From Reichenbachiella agarivorans (GTDB lineage: Bacteria > Bacteroidota > Bacteroidia > Cytophagales > Cyclobacteriaceae), in NCBI RefSeq assembly GCF_025502585.1, contig NZ_CP106679.1:1283001-1347000 (forward strand): DNA of 64,000 bases, read 5' to 3'. The notes beneath the pieces were generated by a model. It had not been told where the DNA came from. It worked only from the letters and a program-made list of their open reading frames with translations, and made no database searches. The translations under genes and the position numbers were made by a program. This document shows, piece by piece, positions 61,699 to 64,000 of this stretch (position 1 is the stretch's first letter; the number at the start of each line of letters is the position of its first letter).

Positions 61699-63654
61699 TC
61701 ACTTGGTAAACCCAACTACTTCTGGTGCTTCGATATCAAAATCTGGCAACTTCAATTTAGAAGATGTAGAAGCGCTAATAAAATTAGATGTCGCATTGAG
61801 GGGCAAATGAGGATAATATGCCAACCTAATCGTCAATGTAGAGATCGCAAACTTATCATTGCTGATGCTGACACCCAATCCAACACCTGAGTAAAAATCT
61901 GTGTCGAAATAATCACTTTTGGTATCCTTGACCAAAGTACCCTCAACAAAACCAAAAAAAGCCAAACGCATATTCATGACGTTGTAAGGAGAGAAGAACA
62001 AAGACTCAAGCTGGGCATTCAACAAGCTAGTCGCCTTGAGATAATAACCACTCACGCCATAAATACCCAGCTGATTTGACCCTCTGATGTAATGATCATC
62101 TGTCGGTCTGATTGAATGTAGCAGCGTCAAATAGGCAAATTGTCTGAATCGATAATTCCCTATCCTCAACAAAGAAGTATAATAATTGGTGTTGATACGA
62201 ACAGTCCCGTCCTCCCAATGATCTTCATTATAAAACGCACCATAGGATGCCTGAATATTGAGATACCCGACTTTGGAAAAGTACCCTCCCAAAGCATATT
62301 TAAATCCCAAATAATATCTATCTACAAACTCTCGATGCTGAAAACCTGTCGTAACACCCATCGACGATCCAGTAGGGATATCCTCTGTTCGTCCATAGTT
62401 GAGGACATACCTGTCTTTGAAATAATTTCTAGAAGATAGACCTACTTCAACTAGGTAATTTGTCTTGCTATGGTAGATGTAATTGGAGTCTGGGGTTACG
62501 AGTGGTTTGTCATAGAAATTTTGGCGATCCAATCGTCCAGCCACCACAATGTTGATGTCATTTTTGAATCCCAATCTGTTCAAATCCGCCTTGATAGGAA
62601 AAGATCTGCCCAACCATAAATCAGAACGATCCACGCTATAATAAAACAAGCTTGTAGAGTCTACATCTGGATCATAATTGAATTCTCCATATTTATAATC
62701 ACTCAACTCGATTCCTCCAGCGTATTTAGTATCCTGAGTAAAAAAACTTCTGTTTGCTTCTATGCCCAAACCTCTTTTTCTAAAATGATCAGAAAGATCA
62801 AATTTAATATCTATATAGGAGGCAAAGAGGTTGTTGATCGTATAGAACAGTTCACTCCCTCCGTGCCTGATGTAATTGTATTCCAATTCGTGTCCTAGCC
62901 CACCTATATTCACTGAGCTGATTCCAACAAGAGCATTGTTGTCATTGTTGGGTTGAATAGAAACAGCATAGGGGAATATGTCTCGGGTGACAACATGGGT
63001 TTCTACAGAATCATGCGAACCAGAAGGCAAGACCATGATCCTGGCATCTCTGATAAAGTCCTTGGAACGAAGTAGACGCTCTGAATCGACAATTTTCTGT
63101 GCATCTACAAAGTCTCCTTCCCTAAAAGTCAACGTCCTACGAACGACCCATCGTTGGGTATGAACATGCAGTTTATTGATTACATTGGTATATGGATCTA
63201 CACGATACCTAGATGTATCATTCATGCTCGACCCAAATACAGCTAAGTGTTTGTATTTTAATGGATTGATAGTCCTATCTTCATAGGGAGTAAAGCGAAA
63301 CTCACTCAGACCCTCACCATGACTCTTGGATTCCTTGGTAAACAAAACATCATACACCATACTGGATACCCTAGACCGAGACATTTTTTGCTCTACCGAA
63401 TCATAAAAAGCATCAGACTTGCCAAGAGTATGTTTTCTTACGTAATAATCAGTGGTGTCTGAGATGGCAATGGTTGTGTCTCGGCGTATATAATAGACCT
63501 CATCACCCAAGAAAAGAAAACGATCTGCCTTAACTTTAATTGAATCATGGTTGACATGAGCCTGCTCCTTTAAAATTTGACCAGGCAGGTCTATGACCAT
63601 AAGCGAAAAGCAAAGGGCAGTCAAAAAACGCAAGAACAAAACCCCATTTCGCAC
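61699..63654 (-). CDS. BamA/TamA-like outer membrane protein with POTRA-type domain
   Basis: 651 residues; start GTG at 63654 followed by a signal peptide (MRNGVLFLRFLTALCFSLMVIDLPGQ). A POTRA-like module lies around 165-215 (VHTQRWVVRRTLTFREGDFVDAQKIVDSERLLRSKDFIRDARIMVLP), preceded by an N-terminal region without recognised domain. From about 230 on the sequence alternates short hydrophobic strands (SVNIGGLGHELEYNYIRHGG, YDTDFYSGVGLGVSISNDKFAISTLTIRLAYYP), as expected for a 16-strand barrel. Probably an outer membrane insertase-like or surface-antigen protein of the Omp85 superfamily. It is encoded 11 bases after the partial beta-barrel gene at the window end. Confidence 0.82.
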   Translation of the reverse strand: MRNGVLFLRFLTALCFSLMVIDLPGQILKEQAHVNHDSIKVKADRFLFLGDEVYYIRRDTTIAISDTTDYYVRKHTLGKSDAFYDSVEQKMSRSRVSSMVYDVLFTKESKSHGEGLSEFRFTPYEDRTINPLKYKHLAVFGSSMNDTSRYRVDPYTNVINKLHVHTQRWVVRRTLTFREGDFVDAQKIVDSERLLRSKDFIRDARIMVLPSGSHDSVETHVVTRDIFPYAVSIQPNNDNNALVGISSVNIGGLGHELEYNYIRHGGSELFYTINNLFASYIDIKFDLSDHFRKRGLGIEANRSFFTQDTKYAGGIELSDYKYGEFNYDPDVDSTSLFYYSVDRSDLWLGRSFPIKADLNRLGFKNDINIVVAGRLDRQNFYDKPLVTPDSNYIYHSKTNYLVEVGLSSRNYFKDRYVLNYGRTEDIPTGSSMGVTTGFQHREFVDRYYLGFKYALGGYFSKVGYLNIQASYGAFYNEDHWEDGTVRINTNYYTSLLRIGNYRFRQFAYLTLLHSIRPTDDHYIRGSNQLGIYGVSGYYLKATSLLNAQLESLFFSPYNVMNMRLAFFGFVEGTLVKDTKSDYFDTDFYSGVGLGVSISNDKFAISTLTIRLAYYPHLPLNATSNFISASTSSKLKLPDFDIEAPEVVGFTK

Positions 63655-63665
63655 ACCTATTCCAA

Positions 63666-64000
63666 TTACTTTTCAATCCTAAAAACTACTCCTCCACTAA
63701 ATTCTCCATGAAGTATAGGCACGGCAAATGAGGAACCCCCTCCACAACCCGAACCTGACGAACAGTAGATTCCCACGCCATCAAATAACAAAGGCATAAA
63801 CATTCTAGCTTGCATCTTGAGCCCTATTCTTTCTGTTGGGAAAATTTTGACCCCTGCTCCAAGCCCCATTGAGAAAAATATCCGAGTATCGTATCCTTGC
63901 TCCTGTGGTGCATAACTAGTGAGACCCATGCCAATCACACCATATGGGCGGATGAGCTCATCACCACCCAGCGATTTTTCAACCCCCAGATGAAAATTTT
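63666..64000 (-). CDS. Outer membrane beta-barrel protein (N-terminus beyond the window)
   Basis: The frame is open to base 64000 (it reads FHLGVEKSLGGDELIRPYGVIGMG before the first in-window Met), so this is the C-terminal ~110 residues of a longer protein. The alternating pattern (RIFFSMGLGAGVKIFPTERIGLKMQARMFMPLLF, ending GEFSGGVVFRIEK) with a terminal aromatic/charged strand suits a small OmpX/OmpW-type barrel. A Cys/Gly-rich loop (YCSSGSGCGGGSS) is exposed between the last strands. Same strand as the BamA-like gene, 11 bases upstream of it. Confidence 0.75.
   Translation of the reverse strand, partial: NFHLGVEKSLGGDELIRPYGVIGMGLTSYAPQEQGYDTRIFFSMGLGAGVKIFPTERIGLKMQARMFMPLLFDGVGIYCSSGSGCGGGSSFAVPILHGEFSGGVVFRIEK

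Overview
The window is a 64 kb stretch of a Bacteroidetes chromosome, most likely of the order Cytophagales. The reasons are a GldJ-type gliding lipoprotein, a TonB protein carrying a SusC-like DEVVVVGYG segment, a DUF4175 protein, OmpA proteins with carboxypeptidase-regulatory domains, atpD-atpC standing apart from the other ATP synthase genes, and promoter boxes of the TAnnTTTG type. No rRNA, tRNA, CRISPR array or prophage was seen. The content is mainly core metabolism and cell envelope, with two small mobile-looking units.

Layout. 0-5.7 kb: a partial TonB protein, a large secreted lamin-tail/Ig-like protein, an ElaA-like acetyltransferase and a TfoX-like protein. 5.8-8.9 kb (minus): a TakP-like TRAP binding protein downstream of a sodium:solute symporter, and a small unknown gene. 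9-12.1 kb: a DEAD-box helicase, a flavin-type oxidase and CorA. 12.5-14.8 kb: an overlapping retropepsin-RimK-aspartoacylase operon. 15.2-18.2 kb: a TlpA thioredoxin, a hydrolase-OsmC fusion, an unknown gene and an SRPBCC protein. 18.4-21.7 kb: the overlapping operon glpD-ROK kinase-SDR. 21.8-24.6 kb: exonuclease III, a glycerophosphodiesterase and threonine dehydratase. 24.7-30.3 kb: a cysteine-rich lipoprotein, an S1/P1 nuclease and mfd. 30.4-34.6 kb: a frameshifted penicillin acylase, a MaoC hydratase, a lipoprotein and a REP-associated transposase between REP palindromes. 34.7-39.2 kb: a beta-oxidation operon (MarR, FadB-like fusion, thiolase) interrupted by a four-helix-bundle gene bracketed by inverted arrays of a 7-bp repeat.

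39.3-51.5 kb is all on the minus strand. It holds what I judge the most important feature, a candidate chromosomal replication origin. An AT-rich gap of about 390 bp (41106-41497) contains three perfect DnaA boxes and several near matches. Two parS-like palindromes lie 4.5 kb away, just upstream of mnmG, and G/C strand bias appears to flip at the gap even though genes on both sides share one orientation. Around it are a TPR protein, an Ig-like lipoprotein, a methyltransferase, mnmG, ybeY, an RsbW-like ATPase, a DUF4175 protein and two unknown genes.

51.5-64 kb: comF, gldJ, a short ECF sigma factor, oxyR (TTG start, both redox cysteines present), two OmpA-family proteins, a histidine kinase, atpD-atpC, a BamA-like outer membrane protein and a partial beta-barrel protein. 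Several genes (mfd, oxyR, the BamA-like protein) need non-ATG starts.
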